NCBI GenBank assembly: GCA_025618425.1
Contig: CM046836.1
Span: forward strand, 17,564,743-17,628,742
Direction of reading: 5' to 3'
Length of the DNA stretch: 64,000 nucleotides
Source: Heliocidaris tuberculata
Taxonomy: Eukaryota; Echinodermata; Echinoidea; Camarodonta; Echinometridae
Positions 36,101 to 45,935 of the stretch are shown in pieces. Numbering within the stretch: position 1 is the stretch's first letter; each line of letters opens with the position of its first letter. Both the position numbers and the translations under genes were made by a program. The notes under the pieces are model-generated. The model was not told where the DNA came from, ran no database searches, and was given only the letters and a program-made list of their open reading frames with translations.

Positions 36101-39100
36101 ATATCAGGGGTGCAAGCAGGCATCTGCTGCACCCCCTCTGCATCAAGAAATCCTCTCACAGCAGCAGCATTTAGGCGTGGGCTCTTGGTCATTCACCTTG
36201 CTCGGTAACCATGCTGAAGCAATCTTCGATTTACAGTTTGGAGGGAAACGTTGATCCCATTGTGTCTCCTCCACAAACGACTAAGGCGGCTAGCTGGCAT
36301 CTTCCGCTTTCTATGGCACATTGCCGATCATCTCATCAGGCAGTCAGTCGATTTTACAGACCGCATGCTCTGTGATATTCCATACTCCTTGGGACTCATT
36401 ATATAATCATTGCAAAAGGTCAAAAGTGATAACTGATGCGTTGAATTAGGAGTAAACATAGGATTGTGTCTGAAAAAACACGTATTCCGCCTTTATGGGC
36501 AACCGTGTAAATCGAAAATTATTTCAATTTAAAATGTTTGGTTGTTTTTGTCTTTGCTGTTGCATTGGTTACCCGTCAAACAAGCCATAATCAGCTATGC
36601 GCTTCAATTCTAAGTACAAATATTATTCTTACTTTTTATATTATTTTCACTGTTTATCATATTTGTTTCTTTATTTTCAATTGTCTGTTCTTTCTAACGT
36701 GGTGTTTACCATTGGAATGAGTGTCCGCCATCTCATTCGTAAACAGTTCGTGGGCATGGTGGGAGTGAAATAAAATTTGTATTTTGTGCTCATATCATTC
36801 CAGATATCTACCATGAGAAGATCTCAGAGTCCTTGACTGTTTCACGTTGCCGCGAAAAACTGAAAAACAAGTACCTAAATAAACTATGCAAAATTCAAAT
36901 GAAACCGTGGGATCAAAATGATTATGCCGAGTTCAAAACTATGCACACGCTTGTAACTATGGTGAAGAAGGGCGCTAAAGGAAAAGACATTGGAAAGAAG
37001 GAAATACTTGATGGGTCTGTGGCTAAAATATTTTCAACGGAAGTAAACGGCACTCTACCGGTTCGAATCCTCATTTCGGCTCCCGCTGGACGAGGAAAGA
37101 CGACGGCTGTCGCTAAGATGGCTTACGACTGGGCTCACAAAGTACAGGGATCAGCATTAGAAGACCTGCCTCTCCTATTCGTTCTTAGACTTCGAAATAC
37201 CAATCAGCAGACATCGATCGGAGAAGCGATCAAATCTCAACTTTTAAGCGATGTTGATGATCTTACGCCTGAAGGTCTGGAGAATTTCATAAGAAAGAAT
37301 CAGGGCATCTGTCACATCATATTGGATGGCCTCGACGAGTATGCCGGAATAACTTCTTCCAGAAAAAGCTTAGGGAGCAACATTGTCAGTGTAATGCTCT
37401 GGGAGGAATATCCAGAGTGTCGGGTCCTTGTAACAACACGCCCTCACCTAGAGAACTTCTTCAACCAAGGAGAACTTCCAACAGTATACACAAAGATGGA
37501 GATCGAAGGATTCTCGCAAGAGAGCTCAAGAGAGTACATCGACAAGTTTTATACGTCGATATCGGATCTTTCAAAGGGACAAGGTCTGAAAGATTACCTC
37601 GATGACAAACCGCTGATTAACGAACTTATTATAACACCGTTATTCTGTCTCATGATCTGTCACTTATGGAGCGAGGAGCTACTAAAGAAGGATACTACAA
37701 CACAAACAGAATTACTGGACAGTGTAAATGTATTTTTAATGCACCATGCAAACGCCCGATCAAAGTCAGAAAGCAAAATCACAACCAAAAAGTTGAGGAA
37801 AATAATTTCTAAAGTAGGCAAAGTTGCTCTAGCTGGTCTGCTTAGTGATGCTAAAAAGTTAGTCTTCACACCCCACGATTTCCGTAAAGATCCTGCTATC
37901 CTTGACAAGGCATGTGAGCTTGGGATAATATCCACTACTACCATTCCATCACCAAGCCTTCCGCAATCCCACGAGACCACTTCAACTACTATTGAATTCT
38001 ATCACAAGCTCGCCCAGGAACACTCGGCTGGGAAAAACCTCGCGTCCAAAACGAAGAAATATTTGATGCGATTGAAGATTTCCAAGTTGGACAGAGTACT
38101 GCACAAGATCAAGGAAAACATCGGCGACTACGAGAATCTCATCCGATTCGCTGCTGGCACGGATAACAGCCTATGTATACGACTAATGGCGGCACTCCTT
38201 GCCAACAGGTATTTGGATGAGAGCGAACGATATCGCATTCTCCTTGACTGCTCGTCAGAGACCAAAGGTGTTGAAGGAAGTGTGTCTTCATTGATTCGAA
38301 GATGTGTAACTGCACAGAGTATTGTTCTTAAGTCACCGACTGTCTACACCGTCGTTGGAATGCAGAATCTACCAGAGCAGCTGAAAAGACAGGTTTAGCT
38401 TTTTTCTGTAATCTAAATAGAGTATCCATCTTCGTTTTACCACGATCCCCCCAACAGTAATACAATATGATAAGTATAGTGCAATAAGAGCATTGTACAT
38501 TTATAAATTAACTAAAGAAAAGGGGGAAGTGATGCATTGTTTTATTTTAAAAAGAAAAACAAAACTAAACAAACCAAATCACTTCTCAAACTCCAAAATT
38601 TTCTTAGAATTATCCAATGACTTGATTAACCTCCCTTATACAATAACTCCTGTTTTTAACATTACTATATAAAAAAAGACAGTTTGATTTGATTTGATTT
38701 GATTTAGTCCTTTATCTGTTTCTCTTTTTCTTTCCTTTTTTTTCTTCAAATTTACTTTAAAACACTGATTACAGAATCCATGATTATCACAGAAAATGTG
38801 AATAGATAGTGCTAGGAATAATACTCCGATCAGAGTCATGACGAGTTTCAAATTTTCGACCTTAAACAGTCCATGTTCATTGATGTTTTAGTTCCTGATG
38901 ATGATCTTAAATAAAAGGTCGAAAATTTGAAACTCATCAAGAATCTGATCGAAGTATTGTTCCTAGCACTGTATATACTGATTACAACATCATAAACAAA
39001 CAATATGATTGATACATTATCAAAGTAAAGTAATCACATCATAGCGTGTTTAAATTCTGTACCAGACTCACGGACAGAATTTTCCGACGTGCCGTTGTCG

Positions 39101-42100
39101 GGAAAGTTTGCAATAAACAACTTTTAAAACTCGAACAACTTCACAACCGTGATAACATGAATGCAAGAATCTATCAATAACAAACAAACAAACCATAACC
39201 AATTTTTCAAAGTATATTTGCAGACGTGATTTTGATTGCCTATCTATCATGTCTATACGCGGATGTTTAATTTGAATCACCAAATTCTTCTAAGGGCGGT
39301 ATTTGCGTCAATTTGATTACAGGTGATTGACCGAGAGAATTATACTTCTCTCTCTCTCTCTCTCTTCTTTTTTAAAAAGGTTGAAGAAGTAAAGTTAGAG
39401 GGGTCTACTATACCTGTCGACGTGTTGACTGGTTTATGGTCTTGCCTCGGGTCATTTTCTGCGCTACATACTCTCACTATCTCAGACTGCTTGCTAGGTT
39501 TTCCTCAATCTTTTCCTGGTCTTCAATCCGTCGAGGTCCTGGTAGCGGAGAGAGTGACGTCAGAGAAGTCATCAGAGTCAAGGAGCTACGAAGGTCTGCT
39601 CACATCACTACCTGGAGTGAAAGAAATCTCAATCACTATCGATGATGCAGAGAGGGATATACCTCAGATCACGGCTAGTCTTCGTCGGACTGGGGGAGAA
39701 CAGCTTACATGCATAAGACTTCGTTCATGGCTTTCAGTCCGACCAGAGGAAAGGGGAGTATCGACAGAGACGGTGAGAGAACTGGGTCTTTTGATCAGAG
39801 AACAAACCACTAAGCTCCAGGCGCTAGATGTCTTTGGGGTGGAGTTCACAGATGAGAAGGACTTGATTGACCTCGTCGAGTGCTGCAGACATGTGAAGAC
39901 GATGTCAGAAGTGTGGTAAGTTCTTGTTCCATCCTTGTATGAAATAGATTAAAGAGATGGTTGAGTGCTGCTAAAAGTAAAACAAAAATGTGAGCTTTCT
40001 CATTCCTTTTATGTCAGTTTGGAAGAATACCATAGAAGAATATCCCCTGAAAAGGATTGCTCTTCAAATGCCCTCGTAATATGTATAAAGAGAAATAGCT
40101 TTAAAAATGGACCAAACTTTCATGCCGCTTGTGTGTAGTTCCAAATACCCAATCCCGTGTGTCATGTGTGTTGTGCATGTAATGCAAGATCGAATCTATG
40201 ATTTCTTACATTTTGATGATTTCAAAACCTAACAGAATATACAAATTCTTATGTACTACATGATCATCCTTTCCATTTACTTTTAAACAGCTTTATTCAC
40301 AATGTAATATCACGTAGGATGCTTCTATTCAATGTACAGTCCTACTAGTACTACACGTATGCCTATAGTGATACGGGAAAATACGAGGATAAAACAGATC
40401 TACATTAGAAGCAACTCTTTATTATTCATTGTTTATATCTGATTCAATATTTCCAGCATCTTTATCCGATATCGATTTAGAGCTAAGAAATTGTAAAAAA
40501 TAAGAAATTACAATGACACCAAATATCCACGCAGGACCAATGAATTTAAATGCATAGATGAGATCGATAGTTCACGAACGATATCCAAATGATGAAGACC
40601 GACTAATTATGGCATATCAAAAGGTCATACCGCAATACTACCGAAAGAAAAAAAATAATGTGTTTAACCAACTCGAGTCACAACACCGCGGCTTCATTTT
40701 CGAAAGGGAAAATGACAAATTATATCACATCATTATTTTTTTTTAAAGAATTAAGAGAGCTAAATAAGAGAATAGTAGATTTCTGTCTGTTAAAAAATCG
40801 TGGAATGTACACTGGCCGTCAATCTAAAACCATCCACGGGGATATATTGGTGGTGACCTTAAGCCTGCGTCACATATGGAACGGTCTCCGGCCGAATTTG
40901 TGGATTGCCAGAAAGTCGCCGAATTTCAAATCCGTTTGCTTGATATCTGCCCTGTCACATATTGGACGGGGCTCGGGAGGAGCCCTCTGAACACTTACTA
41001 GTGATCAGAAGTCGCCCGGCGCCCGTCAGTAACAAACGGGAATCCAGCAAGCCCGCTCGACATAAGGGCGGACGCCGTCCGAGTTTCGGTCGATGATCAC
41101 TAGTTCTGTCGGTGCCCGCCCGACGTCCTGTCTAGCGTCCTCCGACGCCTCCGCGCCTCGAAAATATCGCCTGTTTAGAGCCAAAAGGGGATTAATTCTA
41201 TGTTCAAATATATGAGTATACCCGAGGGACAAAATTCCTAAGTTGACAGGAAGAGCCCGGCCGGGGCCCGTAGAAGCCGCCCAACGACGACCCGACACAA
41301 GCACGGAGCGCGCTCGGATAACGCCCGATTTTGTAGAAGTCGGGCGGGATACGAAAGGGGGTCGTTCGAGTATCGTAGGGAACCCGTGCAGCTCTGCCGA
41401 CCTCCGTCCGAATTTTAAAGCCAAAAAATGGTCTAAAATTGTTGGATTGCCGCCCGAATATCGATCGAATGTTTTCCGATGCTCGAGCGATCTACGGGCG
41501 ACCTGTTTACGAGCTCTTCGACATCAAAATTCGCTATTGGAAAATCGCTGATTTGGGAGCAGGTTTCGGTGCCCTGCGAACGTCGGCCGACCCCTAAAAA
41601 ACGCGGCGGAGCAAGCTGTGAACGAGCATACACCAGCCTTATTCCGGCCGTATTACCTGCGAAAATGCCCTTTTGAGTTCGTAGGGAAGTCGTGCGGGCT
41701 CCGTTTTGGATATATGAACGGAAAGGACTACGTTCACCTTTCTTCACACTTTTCTCCCTCGTTTCAGTCGACGGTAATTATCTGAAAAATAAAATCGGAT
41801 TTAACTTTCAATCGTCAAATCTATGATAAAAGAGTTATATTTTACCAGATAATATTTGTCGTGCTTTATGGACGATGCTGTAATGTAGCTTGCAGTGGTG
41901 ATTGTGGCCCGAATATCTGAAATTGCAGTTAAAGAGAGGAATGCGCTTTTTGTTTTACATCGCATTTCGGATGGATCTTCTAAATAATGTCCATAGTTGA
42001 GGCAAAAAGAGTCTATGCATTTGTCTACCCCCAATGGCGTGTATGTAACTTCTGTCGATAAACGGTACGTAATATTGTATATTCAGGATATTGTAACCAT

Positions 42101-42113
42101 TCTCTATTTGTTC

Positions 42114-42172
<59 letters not shown>

Positions 42173-44541
42173 ATGTCTCTCTTTCTCTCTTTGCTTAATT
42201 ATCTGCTTCTTTGCTATGGCACCTTACCTTCTCTCCGTCACTCTGTTTTCTGAACACAGGCTTGTTCGGTGTGGCAGTACAGAGGGTGGCAGACTGGAAT
42301 CTCATCTCAAGGGTCTTCACCCATCAAGCGGTGGATTCGTGGTGATTGTTGGTCGAGTGAGTTCATGTTACTTGCTGTGTGCGCTGTACACTAATGTTGT
42401 TCATTTCATTATAATTGATGCTTACTTTTTTCTTCATTATGTATTTTAGTCTTTCTTTTCTATTTCAATATATTTTCTTGGACTATTTTCTTTGTCAACG
42501 TTTCCTTGTCTTATCTTATTTCTATTATAAAATGATCTTCTCTTGTGCTTCGATTTTTTTCAGTCTTTTTCTTGATAGGATTCTTTTTAAATATTCGATT
42601 ATTTTGTCTCTGCGTCAGCCTCCATTGCTTTCTATTTTAATCCCATTTGCTCTGCAGAAAAGTGAAACGTTACCACTTAATATGTTCTTGTTCTAATTCA
42701 TATCTTTTCTCTGCTTTTTTTTTCTTATTCCATTTTTCCCGTTTTATTTTGATTCCATTTTGTTCCTCTCGTCTGGATTATTACTTGTGTCATATCGAAT
42801 ATTGTTGCCTTTTGTTATCATTGTTATCATCTTTTTTATGTCATGATTGTCGCTATGATTATTATCATTATCACTACTATGGCTATTTTTAAAAATTTGT
42901 TTTCGACTCGTAATAACTCCTTGCTGTTTGTTATGATAATAATAATCATAATCATAATGATAATGAAAATAATAATAATGATGATAATAATAATAACAAC
43001 AACAGTAATAATAATAATAACTTTTAAAAAACATATTTGTATAGCGCATATATCTCTTTTCAGTCCCTATGCGCTTTTGCTCGTTTCACTCCATTGATTT
43101 TATTTTGTTTCATCGTACTACTTTTGTATCTCGGGGTTTATAGGGAATGTCGGCTGCTCTCTCTCTCTCTCTCTCTCTCTCACGCACACTCTCTCATGGC
43201 TACTGTTTATCTCTTTAACTTTTCTTTTAGTCATTTCTGCTTTTTGTTTTCATAATTGCAATATTATTTTTTCTATTGATTCCTCAGGCCTGTCTTTGTC
43301 TAATACGTTTTTTGTTGCTTTCTCGACTTATTTCTGTGAATCTCGAATCAGTAATAAAATCTATTAGGTGATTATTTAAAACGAATACAATGTACGGGTA
43401 TTATTAACATCTCTAGACAATATGTTTTCAAAGATACATGCAAACTACTGCTGGATCTATGATTTCATTATTTTTCTCCCTCAAATCTTGCCCATACACC
43501 ACACTTTGTCAGCAGCAAGTACTATGAAGGTATATTAAAAATCACACACCCACACACACTTACATAAAAACTGACACAAACTTCCATCGGGATGGGGACG
43601 TCAGACGCTCTTTTAATCGCATGGACCAAATTTCATTAGAAGGAAGATGTGTGGCTGCACATAACAAAAATATAAAAACTATTAACAAAAATTAATTTCT
43701 TTGGGATGGGGGTTTTAGACCCCCTGAAGAAAGACCAAAGTGCCCATAGACCAAACGTGTGCTAAAGCATGTGCTACCTTCCCAATTTGGTAACCCAAAC
43801 ACTTTAATACTTAATTCAGTTTAAATTTACATAATGCATTCTGAGGTGCAACTCCAAAATTTCCTAATGATTTCTGTAGCATTTAAAAGAATCACAAACA
43901 CTGTTTCCTGATTCTCGAATATAGCGGACCCCGGTGGAACAAGGTTGTTTAGATTTGAGTCCCGGTATGCTTTTAGGGAAGAATTTATACAGTTTACATC
44001 AGTCGGACACAACTTCGGAAACTGAGCACAAGTAAACACGCCAAAAACGGCTTATAACGCACGATAAACATGATAAATAGGGTCCTCATCGTTCAATGAG
44101 ACACATTGTTTACAAAAGGCATTTGGAAAATCTTTCAAAGTCTACCCGCTGTTGATGATTTTTGTTGTTGTTGATAATGCTCCATCTCAATTATCTTCAA
44201 AGTTCTTGAATAATTCGTCATATCAAATAACTTTCAAATGACAGACATTTGAAATAAATATATCCACTGCATTATTTTCAAAAAAATATATATCAACAAC
44301 TGGTCAACTTTGTAAGATTTACCCCTTGCCTTTTATGCACACTGCCTCGTACTGACCGATGAGGGCTCTCTATACGCTATACTATATTGAATAACCTATT
44401 GATATGTAAAAGCTTGGAAAATTGGACCGGTTCTTTCAAACATATTCATCTGACATTCTCATTCTTATTTTTTAATTTTTTTTTTTTATAAAGGATGATA
44501 GTGGCGAATGGAAGATTTACACCGTTTCTTATGCTGATTGA
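32891..44541 (+). CDS. NOD-like receptor (DEATH–NACHT–LRR), five coding exons, 857 aa
   Basis: Predicted cytosolic innate-immune sensor of the NLR/STAND ATPase class. Coding exons: 32891-33194, 36804-38392, 39380-39915, 42260-42356, 44494-44541. They total 2574 nt and every phase closes (1, 0, 2, 0). Residues 1-90 form a DEATH-fold domain with the conserved Trp in LFDWRQ. The NACHT spans about 170-480: Walker A APAGRGKTT (residues 194-202), Walker B HIILDGLDEY (272-281), sensor-like VLVTTRP (309-315). The helical NACHT-associated region follows. Residues 632-809 are LRR-like (LHTLTISDC, LQSVEVLV, LTCIRLRSW). A short C-terminal tail ends in SYAD. In known NLRs the N-terminal domain signals and LRRs sense ligand; ligand and partners here are unknown. 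The first P-loop Gly is Ala. Start choice: first Met in the exon after acceptor TTTAG at 32886. The last two small exons rest on splice sites and phase alone. Confidence 0.8.
33242..33831. mobile_element. MITE with TTAA duplication, TIR AGGG..AATCCAAC (NLR intron 1)
   Basis: TTAA at 33242-33245 and 33828-33831 encloses AGGGAAATCCAACTT on the left and AAGGTTGGATTGCCCT on the right, which are inverted. Inner arms (AAAGTTATGAATTT / CATAACTTTCTTATT) are also inverted. Relatives occur at 34533-35230 and 57429-58172. TTAA suggests piggyBac-type mobilisation, but the termini lack the usual CCC start, so this is tentative. Confidence 0.65.
34050..34428 (+). mobile_element. tRNA-derived SINE (NLR intron 1)
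   Basis: A B-box GGGTTCGAATCC (34088-34099) lies about 35 bp after a tRNA-like head. The body contains TCGGATAGGACGTTAAATG (34199-34217), the GGACGTTAAA core seen in many invertebrate SINEs. It ends in a CTA/AATAAT short-repeat tail at about 34408-34425. No internal gene. Confidence 0.7.
34533..35235. mobile_element. Palindromic MITE related to 33242-33831 (NLR intron 1)
   Basis: It begins TTAAAGGGGAAGTCCAGG at 34533. Inverted arms are at 34603-34645 (AAGGAAAATCGGTCAACTAA) and 35178-35225 (TTAGTTGCCCGATTTTCCTC). The right terminus is not clearly preserved. The interior is very AT-rich and non-coding. Confidence 0.55.
35554..36508 (-). mobile_element. Deleted Tc1-like transposon, minus strand (NLR intron 1)
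   Basis: The terminal inverted repeat ACACTGTTGCCCATAAAATC (35554) pairs with ...TTTATGGGCAACCGTGT (ends 36508). Minus-strand translation gives a Tc1-type transposase in pieces: KMPASRLSRLWRRHNGINVS (about 36310-36245), QTVNRRLLQHGYRAR (about 36240-36195), and the C-terminal WDALP..NINTLMDSMPRR part (about 35980-35925). The middle with the catalytic DD region is largely deleted and stops are present. It is the same family as 49840-51295. Confidence 0.75.
36804..38392 (+). CDS. NLR exon 2: NACHT ATPase domain
   Basis: Acceptor CATTCCAG|AT at 36803; donor AAGACAG|GTTTAG at 38392. Phase 1 in, phase 0 out, 1589 nt open throughout. It encodes the linker, Walker A (APAGRGKTT), Walker B (ILDGLDEY) and the winged-helix/helical region, ending in PEQLKRQ. 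If read through, the frame stops 3 bp after the donor (TAG at 38396), so an unspliced product would be a truncated DEATH–NACHT protein. Confidence 0.85.
38808..38970. repeat. Long inverted repeat (hairpin) in NLR intron 2
   Basis: GTGCTAGGAATAATACTCCG at 38808, running to TTTTCGACCTT at 38864, is inverted at 38914-38970 (AAGGTCGAAAATTTG...TATTGTTCCTAGCAC). The arms are about 57 bp with few mismatches and enclose a roughly 50-bp loop. Possibly a minimal MITE. Confidence 0.7.
39380..39915 (+). CDS. NLR exon 3: LRR-like region
   Basis: Acceptor TTTTTTAAAAAG|GTTGAA at 39379 after a (CT)n pyrimidine tract; donor GTGTG|GTAAGT at 39915/39916. Phase 0 in, phase 2 out. It encodes VEEVKLEGSTIPVDVLTG, LHTLTISDC, LQSVEVLVAERV and similar leucine-rich strands. 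An alternative in-frame acceptor ATTACAG at 39322 would add 19 residues, mostly from the CT tract. That is less likely but cannot be excluded. Confidence 0.75.
40855..41750. mobile_element. GC- and CpG-rich island in NLR intron 3, probable inserted element
   Basis: About 0.9 kb of dense CpG (many CGCCCG, CGACG, TCGGGCG words) sits abruptly in an AT-rich intron. It contains internal similar blocks (TCGTAGGGAACCCGTGCAG at 41375 and TTCGTAGGGAAGTCGTGC at 41675; GGATTGCC..CCGAAT near 40903 and 41443). Frames on both strands are open but show no family resemblance. No splice sites fit the receptor frame. Ends were not defined. Confidence 0.45.
42114..42190. repeat. (CT)n microsatellite next to NLR exon 4
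   Basis: About 30 CT dinucleotides followed by imperfect CT/TTTCTC sequence, 70 bp upstream of the exon 4 acceptor. It forms an unusually long pyrimidine tract. Confidence 0.95.
42260..42356 (+). CDS. NLR exon 4
   Basis: Acceptor TGAACACAG|GC at 42259 and donor GGTCGA|GTGAGT at 42356/42357. Phase 2 in (completing Trp 810) and phase 0 out. It encodes LVRCGSTEGGRLESHLKG, then LHPSSGGFVVIVGR. Its inclusion is inferred from the phase match and clean sites. It has no recognised domain. Confidence 0.6.
42900..43025. repeat. AT-rich trinucleotide tract (ATA/ATG)n
   Basis: Imperfect AAT, ATG and AAC trinucleotides in NLR intron 4. A (CT)n tract follows at 43160-43185. The rest of the intron to 44493 shows no gene. 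Confidence 0.85.
44494..44541 (+). CDS. NLR exon 5: terminal 15 codons and stop
   Basis: Poly-T tract then acceptor TATAAAG|GA at 44493. Phase 0 in, reading DDSGEWKIYTVSYAD and TGA at 44539-44541. The clean phase match and a peptide that continues the preceding GGFVVIVGR support it. It is short, so a chance match is possible. Confidence 0.55.
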   Translation, partial: DDSGEWKIYTVSYAD

Positions 44542-44689
44542 GTCAGAGTGATGACTACACACCACTTGTCAGCCTGACGTTATGCACTGCCTCACATCAT
44601 ACCTCGTATACTTCACTATGTTTCTAAACTACCAGGATGAATGAGTTCATCTTTTATTGTCACACCAATGAAAGTGGTAGTGGTAATGG

Positions 44690-44692
44690 TTA

Positions 44693-44725
<33 letters not shown>

Positions 44726-44757
44726 CAATAATAATAATGATGAAAACAATGTTAATG

Positions 44758-44806
<49 letters not shown>

Positions 44807-44962
44807 TAATAATAATAATAATAATAATAGTAAATATAACAATAATAATAATGATAATAATAATCATCATCATCATCATCAAATAATAACAATAATAGAA
44901 GAATAAGGCAATGGAAGAAGAAGTAGTAAAAGTAGTACTAGTAGTATCAGCAGCAGTAGTAT

Positions 44963-44995
<33 letters not shown>

Positions 44996-45169
44996 CAGCA
45001 GTAGTAGCAGTAGTAGTAGTAGTAGTAGTACTAGTACTGGTACTAGTAATTACTAGAAGCAGCAGCAGCAGTAGTAGTAGTAGTAGTAGTAGTACTAGTA
45101 GTTGTAGTAGTAATAGTAGTTGTAGTAGTACTAGTAGTTGTAGTAATAGTGGTAGTACTGGTAGTACTG

Positions 45170-45200
<31 letters not shown>

Positions 45201-45245
45201 TAGTAGTAGTACTTATAGCAGTAGTACTAGTAGTTGCAGTAGTAT
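44690..45245. repeat. Long compound trinucleotide repeat (TAG/AAT/AGC)n
   Basis: (TAG)n at 44694-44726, (AAT)n at 44755-44875, then over 300 bp of AGT/AGC/ACT triplets (44915-45243). It lies within the likely 3' flank of the NLR gene. Long open frames (poly-Asn, poly-Ile, poly-Ser, poly-Val) are products of the repeat. Confidence 0.95.
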
Positions 45246-45640
45246 AGGTCTCTCATTTTCGTCGGGAGCGCTATTGTTCTTCTTGTGCAATATTTTAGTT
45301 GGTTTGTCTCATTTTGTTCGGCCTTTGCCAAGTAGGATAATGTATTGTTGGAATGGAAAAGTCTTTTAGCACCTCATATTGTTCTTGAACGTCCATTACG
45401 TTTGCGATTATTAATAATATTCAGATTCTTTATATGAAAATATGCAATTTTAGCTAGTAATCGACATGACCATTAAACTTTGAGATTCTGCAATACTTGC
45501 GTAATGAGGCAATTAAAAGATTCAGGATTGTTAACTTTATACACTATGTATGTACGTAATAATTCATACATATTCATGTGAATATATTATTATATTATAT
45601 ATTATATATATTATGGAAATATAATTGTATTATATCATTT
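45246..45640. other. Intergenic DNA between convergent genes, no gene seen
   Basis: AT-rich sequence with a TATATTAT-rich stretch at about 45580-45630. No coding or RNA signal recognised. Confidence 0.5.
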
Positions 45641-45671
45641 CGTCGCAATCCAATATATTGGATTGCAACGA
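45641..45671. repeat. Near-perfect palindrome
   Basis: CGTCGCAATCCAATATA is followed by TTGGATTGCAACG, giving arms of about 15 bp with one mismatch and no loop. Confidence 0.8.
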
Positions 45672-45795
45672 GAATACAGCACTCTCTTTGTTAATGTAAA
45701 AAGGCTTAAACTCGTTTTAGTTGACATAAAAAATAATTCATGTAAAAAAAACATACTGAGTGGTTGAATAACACATAATTTTGTGTGAATTATAT

Positions 45796-45935
45796 CAAGG
45801 ATCACTTCGTTTAAAGAGTGGAAATCATCGATCAAAATAGTAGAATCCTCTCTGAAAAGAGGTATGCACACCACTGCTTAAAATAGATTCCTCTATAATC
45901 TGGAGTGAATTCAACTCCAAAACGAAGTGATATTA
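45796..45935. mobile_element. Small palindromic MITE-like element
   Basis: ATCACTTCGTTT at 45801 is inverted at the right end (AAACGAAGTGAT ending about 45932). GAGTGGAA/TTCAACTCC subterminal parts are also inverted. About 135 bp, non-coding. Confidence 0.5.

Noticed and set aside
41026..41551. Overlapping long frames on both strands in the CpG-rich island
   Set aside because: Open frames on both strands are expected from GC-rich sequence with few stops; no motif or splice continuity with the receptor.
41997..42449. 150-aa frame containing a Ser-Leu repeat around NLR exon 4
   Set aside because: The Ser-Leu part translates a CT microsatellite. Only 42260-42356 matches receptor splicing and phase.
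44911..45369. 152-aa Ser/Val-rich frame and neighbouring poly-Asn and poly-Ile frames
   Set aside because: Direct translation of triplet repeats; no start context, splice signals or conserved sequence.
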